Positions 8,434-16,352 of a stretch of DNA of 64,000 nucleotides are shown in pieces. Under the pieces are notes generated by a model, which worked only from the letters and a program-made list of their open reading frames with translations, did not search any database and had not been told where the DNA came from. This stretch comes from Thermocatellispora tengchongensis (GTDB lineage Bacteria; Actinomycetota; Actinomycetes; Streptosporangiales; Streptosporangiaceae). Each line of letters opens with the position of its first letter. Position 1 is the first letter of the stretch. The position numbers were made by a program, and so were the translations under genes. Location: contig NZ_JACHGN010000004.1 of the NCBI RefSeq assembly GCF_014202315.1, positions 1 through 64,000 of the forward strand. The letters run 5' to 3'.

Positions 8434-10061
8434 GGCCGGCTGAGCCAGACGTAGGTGAAGGAGTGGTACGGCGTGGGCGTGCCGGTCAGCGGCACCGCGC
8501 GGGAGCCGTCGGGCAGCCTGTGCTCGCCGATCCCGTGGACCTTGCTGCTGTAGACGACGGCGCCGGTGGTGAGGTGGTCGATGAAGATGAACGGCACCAG
8601 CTCGCGCAGCCGTTGCTGCACGGTCGCGTACGCCTGCTTGCGCACGTCCTCCTGCGGGTTGCTCCGCCCGGTGTCCAGGGCGTTGCTCAGCTCCACGTCC
8701 TTGATCCGCGACGCGTTGAGCGAGATCTTGCCGATGTCCTGCGCGTACGCCTGGTGCAGCCGGATGTACTCGCCGTCGGGGTCGTGGGAGGTGAAGCCGA
8801 CGGAGATGGTGGCGTCGAAGTCGCCGACCAGCCCCCGGTTGACCATGTCGGCCTGGTCCACCTGCTTGATGTCCACGTCCATGCCGGCCTTGCGCCACAT
8901 GTCCTGGGCCAGCTCGACGCCCTGCACGGTGTTGGGATCGGGCGTGGACAGCAGGGTGAACCTGATCGGGCCCTTCTCCGCCTCGACCTCATTGACCAGG
9001 GCGGTCGCCTTCGCCAGGTCGTAGGCCGGGTAGTCATCACCGGGCGCGTACCACTTGGAGTCCTTCATCCACGGCCCGTCGGCCACCTCGGTCAGCCCGT
9101 TGCGCAGCGTGGTGGCGAACGCCCGGCGGTCGGTGGCGTGCGCGATGGCCCTGCGCACCCGGACGTCGTCCAGGGGCGGCTTGGCGGTGTTGAGCAGGAA
9201 GGTGTACTCGGGGGCGCCCATGCCGGCGACGCGCTGCACGCCGTACTGGCCCTCCAGCGCGCCGAACTTGGTGATGTCGTCGTCGCGGGTGGTCCCCATG
9301 GCGTCGATGCCGCCCGCCTCCAGGGTCTGCGCCCGGGTCTGGCTGTCGGGCAGGATGCGGAACTCGATCTCGTCGAGGTACGGCAGCCCCTTACGCCAGT
9401 AGTTCGGGTTCTTGGTGACGACCATCCGGCTGCCCGGCACGTACTCCTTGAACACGAACGGGCCGGTGCCGACCGGCTTGCGGCTGGCCCCCTCGGGGTC
9501 GGCCAGCGACGCCTTCGGCACGATCATGCCCACCTGCGTGGCCAGGTAGTAGGGGAAGGCCACCCACGGCCCGGACAGGGTCACCTTCACCGTCATCGGG
9601 TCGGTCACCTCGACCGACGACACCGGCCCGAACACCGCCGCCGTGAGCGGCGAGGCCTTCTGCGCCTCGATGTTGGCCTTGACGACCTCGGCGTCCAGCG
9701 GGTCCCCGTTGGAGAAGGAGATGCCGGACCGCAGCTTGATCGTCCACTCGGTCCTGTCGGCGTCGGGTTCGACGGACTCGGCCAGGTTGGGCCGCCAGTC
9801 GCCCTTGTCGTCCACGGCCACCAGCGTCTCCATGACGGTGGCGGCCATGCTGTAGGTCTGCGCCGCGAACTGGTCGGTCACCGGGTTGAACCCGGCGGCG
9901 TCCGCGCTCAGGCCGTACACGAGCCTGCCTCCCGGCTGACCCGAGGGTCCGGCGGATCGCGCCGCCGGGCTCGTCTCCGTCCCCGGCCGGGGCCCCGGGC
10001 TGCACGCCGTCACCATGACGGCCGCGACCATCAGCGCCCCGAACATCCGTACACGTCTCAC
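8430..10061 (-). CDS. Family 5 extracellular substrate-binding lipoprotein
   Basis: A 543-residue periplasmic-type binding protein of the DppA/OppA/NikA family. The signal peptide MFGALMVAAVMVTAC ends with lipidated Cys20. Family features include a YGLSADAAGFNP start to the mature protein, NPNYWRKGLPYLDEIEFRI, and FLLNTAKPPLDDVRVRRAIAHATDR. GTG 10061 has GGGAGG just upstream. It heads the operon binding protein - DppB - DppC/D fusion - DppF, divergent from a tetR gene. The ligand could be a peptide, metal chelate or other small cation. Confidence 0.93.
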   Translation of the reverse strand: MRRVRMFGALMVAAVMVTACSPGPRPGTETSPAARSAGPSGQPGGRLVYGLSADAAGFNPVTDQFAAQTYSMAATVMETLVAVDDKGDWRPNLAESVEPDADRTEWTIKLRSGISFSNGDPLDAEVVKANIEAQKASPLTAAVFGPVSSVEVTDPMTVKVTLSGPWVAFPYYLATQVGMIVPKASLADPEGASRKPVGTGPFVFKEYVPGSRMVVTKNPNYWRKGLPYLDEIEFRILPDSQTRAQTLEAGGIDAMGTTRDDDITKFGALEGQYGVQRVAGMGAPEYTFLLNTAKPPLDDVRVRRAIAHATDRRAFATTLRNGLTEVADGPWMKDSKWYAPGDDYPAYDLAKATALVNEVEAEKGPIRFTLLSTPDPNTVQGVELAQDMWRKAGMDVDIKQVDQADMVNRGLVGDFDATISVGFTSHDPDGEYIRLHQAYAQDIGKISLNASRIKDVELSNALDTGRSNPQEDVRKQAYATVQQRLRELVPFIFIDHLTTGAVVYSSKVHGIGEHRLPDGSRAVPLTGTPTPYHSFTYVWLSRP

Positions 10062-10092
10062 CGCGCCTCCCTCGGTCAGCCCCCCGAGAGCA

Positions 10093-10120
10093 ATTTCACC
10101 GATAGTACTATCGGTGAAAT
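10093..10120. promoter_or_regulatory. 28-bp perfect palindrome, TetR operator candidate
   Basis: The left half ATTTCACCGATAGT (10093-10106) is followed directly by its exact reverse complement (10107-10120). It sits 31 bp upstream of the peptide importer start and 102 bp upstream of the divergent tetR start. A perfect palindrome between a tetR and a divergent operon is the usual place for a TetR-family operator, so repression of the importer is likely (inference). Confidence 0.75.
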
Positions 10121-10185
10121 CTCACACAACAGGCCAGAAGGAGCTGTGATACAACCGCGACGTGCGATAACAGCGGGGACGGGCA

Positions 10186-10199
10186 CGATAGAGTTATCG
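10186..10199. promoter_or_regulatory. Second, weaker inverted repeat before tetR
   Basis: CGATA-GAGT-TATCG lies 23 bp before the tetR ATG. Its arms resemble the CGATAG core of the 28-bp palindrome at 10093-10120, so it may be a secondary site used in autoregulation. Confidence 0.4.
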
Positions 10200-10222
10200 C
10201 CCACAGACGCGAACGAGGTGAC

Positions 10223-10858
10223 ATGACCAGCACCCCCCTGACTCGGAGCGAGGCCAAGGAGCTCACCAGGCGCCGCCTGCTCCGGGCCGCCCTGCGCATC
10301 CTCGACGAAGAGGGCGAGGCGGGCCTGACCACCGGCAAGGTCTCCCGGGCCGCGGGAATCGCCCAGTCCAGCTTCTACAGCCACTTCCGCGACAAGGACG
10401 ACCTGCTGCGCTCGCTGTGGTACGAGAGCGGCGGGCGCCTGCTGCGCAGCGTCCACGAGGCCCGCGTCGCCGCCCGCAAGGAGCCCGGCGACAAGGAGCG
10501 CCACCGCGACACCTTCCGCATCCCGCTGGAAGCCTTCGTCCGCTATCCGGAGCTGTTCCGGCTCACCCTCCGGGCCCGCCACGACCCCGGCTCGCCCCTG
10601 CACGACTTCGCCATGGAGTCGCGCCGCACGAGCCGCGCCACCCTCGTCCGCGACCTGGTCGCCATCGGCTTCCCCGAGACCACCGAGGCCGACCGCCGAC
10701 AGGTGGAGATGATCGCCGACGGCCTGTCCGCCCTGACCGAGTCGATGGCGCTGGGCCACCTGGAGGGCCGCTACCCCGACCTGGAGGAGTGCGTGGACGT
10801 GCTGATGGCCTTCAGCCGCGGCTACCTCTCCCTCCTCCCCCGCCGTGCCGACTCCTGA
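10223..10858 (+). CDS. TetR/AcrR family transcriptional regulator
   Basis: A 211-residue one-domain regulator. The N-terminal helix-turn-helix spans about residues 20-65 (ILDEEGEAGLTTGKVSRAAG, then SSFYSHFRDKDDLL), the typical TetR DNA-binding fold. The remaining helical region is a ligand-binding and dimerisation domain with no recognised effector signature. GAGGTG precedes ATG 10223. It is transcribed divergently from the peptide importer operon, and two inverted repeats in the 161-bp spacer make it the likely local repressor. The inducing ligand may be the transported compound (inference). Confidence 0.92.
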   Translation: MTSTPLTRSEAKELTRRRLLRAALRILDEEGEAGLTTGKVSRAAGIAQSSFYSHFRDKDDLLRSLWYESGGRLLRSVHEARVAARKEPGDKERHRDTFRIPLEAFVRYPELFRLTLRARHDPGSPLHDFAMESRRTSRATLVRDLVAIGFPETTEADRRQVEMIADGLSALTESMALGHLEGRYPDLEECVDVLMAFSRGYLSLLPRRADS

Positions 10859-10939
10859 CCCGATTTCCCCGAGTCCCTGCACGCAGGGCCGATTACGTGG
10901 TGCAATCGAATCGGCACGCAACGCAGCCGGAGGGGGATC

Positions 10940-13255
10940 ATGGCCGAGCCCGATCTGCCGGGGATCACCGAGGTGCGGGTGCACGGCGTGGGCGGCACGC
11001 GCCCGGCGGCGCTGCTGGGCGTGCCCGAGCCGCGGCAGGTGTCCGGCGACGCCATCGCGGGCTTCTACCGGCGCGGCGACGTGGCCGGGCGGCACGTCGA
11101 GGCGTACTCCTGGGGCGGGCTCACCTCACGCAGCGGCACGCGCATCCTGTGGCTGCTCCTGCTGCCGTTCATGCTGGCCAACCTGGCCGGGTGGATGGTC
11201 CCGGCCGGGCTGGCCGCGCGGCGGGGGTGGTTCCGGGCGTACCGGGTGGTGATGCGGTGGGCGGGGCTGGCGGTCACGCTCGACTTCGTGCTGCTGCTGA
11301 CCTGGATCTGCGTCGACTACCTCGGCTACCAGTGCGGGGCGCGGCCCGCGTGCACGCAGTCGTGGCCGGCGTTCCTCGCCTCGGCGCCGGAGCATCCGGC
11401 GCGGCGCATCCTGCTGGCCGCGCTGGTGCCGCTGGCCGCGATCGCGCTGCTGGCCGCGCTGGCCCACCGATCCGTACGCCGCTACGAGCGGGTCCGGCCG
11501 CCCGTGGCCGCCGGCGCGGAGCACGAGCCCGAGCGCAGTGGCGCCGCCCTGCCCGAGGGGCCGGCCCACCGCGACTTCTGGGCCGGCGAGCGGTCGGCGT
11601 GGCGGCTGGGCTCGGCCCACGTCGCCGCGGCGCTGGCACTGCTCGCCGTGCTGGTCGCCCACACCGCGCACGCCGCCCAGGCGGGGGCGGGGGTGCGCCG
11701 CGAGTGGCTGGCCACCGCCGCGATGGCGCTGGGCGGCGCGGTGCTGCTGGGCGCGCTGCTGCTGCCGCTGCTGGAGCGGCACCGGCGGCCGGAGCGGCCG
11801 GGCGGCCGGGCGCACCGGCCGGGGCCGCTGGAGCTCGGCCTGCTGGCCGTCTCGGCGATCCCGGTGACGCTGGCGGCGATCTTCGCCTGGTCTCAGGCCG
11901 CGCATCCCGGGCCGGTCGCGGGCGAGCTGCCGGGCATGGCCACCGCGGTCACGGCGGCCTGCGCGGCCACGCTGGCGGCGATCCTGCTGGTGCCCCTGCT
12001 GCTGGGCGCCGAGGCGATCACCCGGCGCGGGCACGCCGCCGAGCCGGGGCGTTTTCGCTGGTGCGCGCCGTTCGTCACGCTGGCGCTCGGCGTGTGGGCG
12101 CTGAACACCGTCATGCTGGGCACGCTGATCCAGGTCGCCGGCATGACCGGCCGCATCGCGTACGCCGAGCGGCTGCCGGCCGGCGGCGCGGCCACGGTCG
12201 CGGTCTTCCCCGGCGTGCGGCACGCGGCCACGTTCCTCATCGTGCTGCCCGCGCTCGTGCTCGCCCTGTTCGGCTGCCACCAGCTCGCGATGTACCTGCG
12301 GGCCAGGTTCGGCCGCGAGCGCGAGCAGGTGCGCGAGCACTACCGGCGGCTGGAGCGCGAGCGCCCCGGCGACGTCTGGCTGGCCTCGGCGGTCGCCGGG
12401 CCCGGCTCCCCCGGCTGGCTGGGCGTGCGCGGCTGGCCGGGGCGGGTGGCGGGCGCGCGGCGCCTGGCGCGGGCCACCCTGGAGCTGGACCGGCCGGCCA
12501 CCGGCATGGTGGCGGGCCTGCTGTGCCTGTGGCCGGTGCTGGGCGACCGGCTGCCCGAGGGGGCGATCGGCGCGGGCACCGCCGCCGCCGCGCTGCTGCC
12601 CGTGCTGCTGCTCGGCCTGCTGCGCTCGGGCTGGCGCGACCTCGACCGGCGCAGGACCGTCGGGGTGCTGTGGGACGTGGGCACCTTCTGGCCCCGGTCG
12701 TACCACCCCCTGGCCCCGCCCTCGTACGCCGAGCGCGCGGTGCCCGACCTGCAGCGGCGGATGTGGCGGCTGCACGACGCCGGCGGCAGGGTGGTGATCA
12801 CCGCGCACAGCCAGGGCTCGGTCCTGGCCGCCGCCGCGCTGATGCAGCGCGAGTGCCGGCCTCCTGACGACGTCGTGGCCCTGGTCACGTTCGGTTCGCC
12901 GCTGCGCAAGCTGTACCACTGGGCGTTCCCGGCCTACTTCAACTCCGAGACGCTGGGCCGGCTGCGCGAGCTGCGGGTGGCGCGCTGGGAGAACCTGTAC
13001 TACCTGACCGACTGGGTCGGAGGGCCGGTGCGTGCGGCCTCCTGCCGTGATGTCGAGCTGGACGACCCGCGTACGAGCCTGTTCCGCTACGGCGACCCGC
13101 CGCCGCGGATCGCCGGGCACTCCGGCTACTGGCAGGACCCGGCGCTGTGGGCGGCGGTCTCGCGGGCCGCCACGGTGCTGCGCCGCACCCTGCGCGCGCC
13201 CGCCGCCGGCGAGGAGCGGGCGCGGACCGCCCCGGCGGTCCCGGAGTCCGCCTGA
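10940..13255 (+). CDS. Large membrane protein with C-terminal lipase-like GxSxG motif
   Basis: A 771-residue protein of no family I can name. The N-terminus VRVHGVGGTRPAALLGVPEP resembles the HG oxyanion start of an alpha/beta hydrolase, then about nine to eleven hydrophobic segments occupy roughly residues 65-550. The C-terminal part (about 575-740) contains VVITAHSQGSVLAAAAL with Ser624 in an AHSQGS elbow, preceded by YERAVPDLQRR and followed by TFGSPLRKLY, as in lipases. The hydrolase fold thus seems split by a membrane block. Start ATG 10940 is preceded by GGAGGG. It stands alone between tetR and the convergent adenylate kinase gene. Catalysis is inferred from the motif only. Confidence 0.75.
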   Translation: MAEPDLPGITEVRVHGVGGTRPAALLGVPEPRQVSGDAIAGFYRRGDVAGRHVEAYSWGGLTSRSGTRILWLLLLPFMLANLAGWMVPAGLAARRGWFRAYRVVMRWAGLAVTLDFVLLLTWICVDYLGYQCGARPACTQSWPAFLASAPEHPARRILLAALVPLAAIALLAALAHRSVRRYERVRPPVAAGAEHEPERSGAALPEGPAHRDFWAGERSAWRLGSAHVAAALALLAVLVAHTAHAAQAGAGVRREWLATAAMALGGAVLLGALLLPLLERHRRPERPGGRAHRPGPLELGLLAVSAIPVTLAAIFAWSQAAHPGPVAGELPGMATAVTAACAATLAAILLVPLLLGAEAITRRGHAAEPGRFRWCAPFVTLALGVWALNTVMLGTLIQVAGMTGRIAYAERLPAGGAATVAVFPGVRHAATFLIVLPALVLALFGCHQLAMYLRARFGREREQVREHYRRLERERPGDVWLASAVAGPGSPGWLGVRGWPGRVAGARRLARATLELDRPATGMVAGLLCLWPVLGDRLPEGAIGAGTAAAALLPVLLLGLLRSGWRDLDRRRTVGVLWDVGTFWPRSYHPLAPPSYAERAVPDLQRRMWRLHDAGGRVVITAHSQGSVLAAAALMQRECRPPDDVVALVTFGSPLRKLYHWAFPAYFNSETLGRLRELRVARWENLYYLTDWVGGPVRAASCRDVELDDPRTSLFRYGDPPPRIAGHSGYWQDPALWAAVSRAATVLRRTLRAPAAGEERARTAPAVPESA

Positions 13256-13267
13256 GGCAGGGCCGGC

Positions 13268-13927
13268 TCAGGAGGGCTGGGCCGGAACGTACGGCGGCAG
13301 GCCGAGCCGGTCCCTGATGGCCTGCTGCACCGCGGTCTTGTCGGCCCTGGCGTCGATGGTGGCGACGTACTCCTTGCCGCGGAACAGCTCCAGCACCGGA
13401 TCGGTCTTGTCGTGGTAGTCGCGCAGCCGCGCCGCGAGCGCGTCGGGGGTGTCGTCCTCACGGGTGACCAGCTCGCCGCCGCACACGTCGCAGCGGCCCT
13501 CGACCTCGGGGCGGTGCGCGATGAGGTTGTAGTCCATGCCGCAGCGGGAGCACAGCCGGCGGGCCAGCACGCGCCGCCAGACCTCCTCGTCGGGCAGGTC
13601 GAGGTGGATGACGCCGTCGATGTCGTAGCTCTCCAGGAAGAACTCGGCCTGGCGGCGGTTGCGCGGGAAGCCGTCGATGACGAAGCCGTAGTTCCAGTCG
13701 TGCTGCTGGAGCCGGTCGCGGACGACCTGCTCGACCAGCTCGTCACCGACCAGCTCGCCGGCCGCCACCGCGCGGCGTACCTGGGCGCCCAGCTTGGTGT
13801 GGTTCTTGACGTGCCAGCGGAAGATGTCGCCGACGCTGATGTGCACCAGGTCGAGATCCCCGGCGAGCAGGGCGGCCTGGGTGCCCTTGCCGCTGCCCTG
13901 CACCCCCATGATCACGTACTTGCGCAT
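13268..13927 (-). CDS. Adenylate kinase family nucleotide kinase
   Basis: A 219-residue nucleoside monophosphate kinase. The P-loop GVQGSGKGT is at residues 8-16, the NMP-binding region carries VGDIFRW, and DGFPRNRRQAEFF matches the AMP-binding signature. The LID domain has four cysteines (CSRCG and later CDVCGG), so it probably binds structural zinc. It would convert AMP and ATP to two ADP. The arrangement is not the usual ribosomal-protein operon one, so it is likely a second copy. ATG 13927 is chosen; an in-frame GTG lies 9 nt upstream. It ends 12 nt from the convergent membrane-protein gene. Confidence 0.9.
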   Translation of the reverse strand: MRKYVIMGVQGSGKGTQAALLAGDLDLVHISVGDIFRWHVKNHTKLGAQVRRAVAAGELVGDELVEQVVRDRLQQHDWNYGFVIDGFPRNRRQAEFFLESYDIDGVIHLDLPDEEVWRRVLARRLCSRCGMDYNLIAHRPEVEGRCDVCGGELVTREDDTPDALAARLRDYHDKTDPVLELFRGKEYVATIDARADKTAVQQAIRDRLGLPPYVPAQPS

Positions 13928-13990
13928 GGACACCACCGTATAGGCGGCGGCGCTCCTTTATGGCCCGCTGACACCTAAACCTCTAAAGTG

Positions 13991-14002
13991 CTAGGAGACT
14001 AG
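13991..14002. promoter_or_regulatory. Short inverted repeat before gntR
   Basis: CTAG-GAGA-CTAG ends 15 bp before the GTG start of the YtrA-type regulator. These regulators often repress their own operon from a site overlapping the promoter, which fits this position. The repeat is short, so chance is possible. Confidence 0.35.
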
Positions 14003-14017
14003 ATAAATGGAGGAAAG

Positions 14018-14410
14018 GTGATCGAGTTCCACCTGGACGGCCGGTCCGGCGTCTCGCCGTACCTGCAACTGGTCCAGCAGGTACGACACGCGCTGCGGCT
14101 GGGCCTGCTGCGCGAAGGCGACCAGCTCCCGACGGTCAAGGACGTGGTGGCCCGGCTGGCGATCAACCCCAACACGGTGCTCAAGGCATACCGGGAGCTG
14201 GAGCACGAGGGCCTGGCCGCCGCCCGGCCGGGGGTGGGCACGTTCGTGACCAAGACGCTGGCCGACGCCTCCGTGGCCGCGCACGGCCCGCTGCGCCAGG
14301 AGCTGCGGCGCTGGCTGGCCAAGGCCCGCCTGGCCGGTCTCGACGACGAGAGCATCGAGGCCCTGTTCATGACCACCTTTCGCAGCGACTCCCGGAAGGA
14401 GATAGCGTGA
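14018..14410 (+). CDS. GntR family regulator, YtrA subfamily
   Basis: A 130-residue regulator with an N-terminal winged helix (VSPYLQLVQQVRHALRLGLL, then LPTVKDVVARLAINPNTVLKAYRELEHEG) and only a short C-terminal tail. That architecture defines the YtrA group, which typically represses an adjacent ABC transporter. The GTG start is preceded by GGAGGAAA. The stop overlaps the ATPase gene by four bases, so regulator and transporter are translated together. Autoregulation through the CTAG repeat upstream is inferred. Confidence 0.92.
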   Translation: MIEFHLDGRSGVSPYLQLVQQVRHALRLGLLREGDQLPTVKDVVARLAINPNTVLKAYRELEHEGLAAARPGVGTFVTKTLADASVAAHGPLRQELRRWLAKARLAGLDDESIEALFMTTFRSDSRKEIA

Positions 14411-15297
14411 CCTCCGTCCTGCTGGCCCAGGGTCTGGGCAAGAAGTACGGCAAGCGCTGGGCCCTGCGCGAGTGCACCATCGACATCCCGGCCGGGCACG
14501 TCGTGGGGCTGGTGGGCCCCAACGGGGCCGGCAAGACCACGCTGCTGAAGCTGGCCGGCGGCCAGCTCACGCCGACAACGGGGAGCATCACCGTGCTCGG
14601 CGGCCCTCCCACGAGCGGCCCGGCGCAGTTGGCCAAGGTCGGCTTCGTGGCCCAGGACACCCCCACGTACGCGGGGCTGACCGTCGCCGAGCATCTGCGA
14701 TTAGGGGCCCGGCTCAACCCCGGCTGGGACGCCGCGTTCGCCCGCGACCGGATCGAACGGCTCGGCCTCGATCCCGCGCAGCGGGCGGGGAAGCTGTCGG
14801 GCGGGCAGCGCGCCCAGCTCGCCCTCACACTGGGCCTGGCCAAACGGCCCGAGCTGCTGATCCTGGACGAGCCGGTCGCCGCGCTGGACCCGCTGGCCCG
14901 CCGCGAGTTCATGCAGGGCCTGATGGAGGCCGTCGCCGAGCACGAGCTCAGCGTGGTGCTCTCCTCCCACCTGGTCTCCGACCTGGAACGGACCTGCGAC
15001 TACCTGATCGTGCTGGCCGGCTCGCGCGTCCAGATCGCGGGGGAGGTCGAGGACCTGCTGGCCACCCACCACCGGCTCACCGGGCCGCGGCGCGACCCCG
15101 ACCGGCTCCCGGCCGACCAGCACGTCGTCTCCGCCGGCCACACCGACCGGCAGAGCACGTTCATCATCCGCACCGAGGGACCGATCCACGACCCCGCCTG
15201 GACCGTCGGCCAGATCACCCTGGAAGACCTCGTCCTGGCCTACATGGACGAACGCACCCCCGCCCACCGCCGGCCGGCTCTGGAGGTCCAGCGATGA
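14407..15297 (+). CDS. ABC transporter ATP-binding protein, drug/lipid-export type
   Basis: A 296-residue ATPase with Walker A GPNGAGKTT at 37-45, signature LSGGQRAQL, Walker B LLILDEPVAALDP and the switch region SSHLV. The last 80 residues form an accessory region seen in exporters of the BcrA/YtrB kind. It pairs with the permease encoded immediately downstream, overlapping by ATGA. The substrate is unknown; antimicrobial peptide, lipid or peptide export are the options known for YtrA-linked transporters. Confidence 0.93.
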   Translation: MTSVLLAQGLGKKYGKRWALRECTIDIPAGHVVGLVGPNGAGKTTLLKLAGGQLTPTTGSITVLGGPPTSGPAQLAKVGFVAQDTPTYAGLTVAEHLRLGARLNPGWDAAFARDRIERLGLDPAQRAGKLSGGQRAQLALTLGLAKRPELLILDEPVAALDPLARREFMQGLMEAVAEHELSVVLSSHLVSDLERTCDYLIVLAGSRVQIAGEVEDLLATHHRLTGPRRDPDRLPADQHVVSAGHTDRQSTFIIRTEGPIHDPAWTVGQITLEDLVLAYMDERTPAHRRPALEVQR

Positions 15298-16352
15298 TCT
15301 GGCTGGCCTGGCGCCAGTTCCGGGGCGCGGCCGCGATGATGGCCGCCGCGCTCGTCGTGCTCACCGCCGTCCTGGCCCTGTCGGGCCCCGACCTGGCCGC
15401 CCAGTACTCCGAGGGGATCACGGACTGCACCCGGAGCGGCGACTGCACGGGCTTCTTCGACCGGTTCTTCGACGAACACCAGACCCCCTTCATGGCCATC
15501 ACGCTCATCGTGCTGGTCCTGCCGGGCCTGGTCGGGCTGTTCTGGGGGGCGCCGCTGATCGCCCGCGAGCTCGAGGCCGGCACCCACCTGCTGGTGTGGA
15601 ACCAGAGCGTCACCCGCACCCGTTGGCTGGCCGTCAAGCTCACACTCGCCGGCGTGGCCTCCATGGCCGCCGCCGGGCTGTGCAGCCTCGCGGTGACCTG
15701 GTGGTCCGGCCCTCTGGACAGGTCCGCCGCCGCGGGTTTCGGGCTGATGGACCCCGTGGTGTTCGGCGCGCGCGGCATCGTCCCCATGGCGTACGCGGCC
15801 TTCGCCTTCGTCCTCGGCGTGACCGTGGGGATGCTCGTCCGCCGCACCCTGCCCGCCATGGCCGTCACCCTGGCCCTCTTCGCCGCGGTCCAGGTCGCCA
15901 TGCCGCTGCTGGTGCGGCCCCACCTGCTCCCTCCGGTCAGCGCGACCTTCGAGCTGGGCCGCGAGAACGTGGACTCGTTCGGGATGCCTCCCGGCGGATC
16001 TCCGCGAGTGCTCCTGGAGGACGCGATCCCCGGCCACACGGGGGCGTGGGTCCTGTCCACCCGGCTCGTCGATCCGTCCGGACGCCCGGTCGGCGCCGAC
16101 GCCGGCGGGGCCGTCGTCCCGGTGTCCGTCACCTCAGGGCCCTGCGCGCTGGAGGCGCGGCCGGAGCAGGGGGAAGCGGGCCTGGACCCGTGCCTGGCCG
16201 AGATCAACCGGCTGGGCTACCGGCAGCAGGCGACCTACCAGCCGTTCGAGCGGTTCTGGCCCTTCCAGTGGATCGAGACCGGGCTCTACGCCGCGCTCAG
16301 CCTGGGCCTGACCGGGTTCTGCTTCTGGTGGATCGGAAGGCGCCTGTCATGA
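15294..16352 (+). CDS. ABC-2-type transporter permease
   Basis: A 352-residue membrane protein with about six hydrophobic segments, beginning MIWLAWRQFRGAAAMMAAAL. The segment LIVLVLPGLVGLFWGAPLIARELEAG is the conserved ABC-2 region in which the acidic pair near the second helix contacts the ATPase. A long extracellular loop of about 110 residues precedes the last helix. It overlaps the ATPase gene upstream and the peptidase gene downstream by four bases each, so all four genes from gntR form one coupled unit. Confidence 0.88.
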   Translation: MIWLAWRQFRGAAAMMAAALVVLTAVLALSGPDLAAQYSEGITDCTRSGDCTGFFDRFFDEHQTPFMAITLIVLVLPGLVGLFWGAPLIARELEAGTHLLVWNQSVTRTRWLAVKLTLAGVASMAAAGLCSLAVTWWSGPLDRSAAAGFGLMDPVVFGARGIVPMAYAAFAFVLGVTVGMLVRRTLPAMAVTLALFAAVQVAMPLLVRPHLLPPVSATFELGRENVDSFGMPPGGSPRVLLEDAIPGHTGAWVLSTRLVDPSGRPVGADAGGAVVPVSVTSGPCALEARPEQGEAGLDPCLAEINRLGYRQQATYQPFERFWPFQWIETGLYAALSLGLTGFCFWWIGRRLS

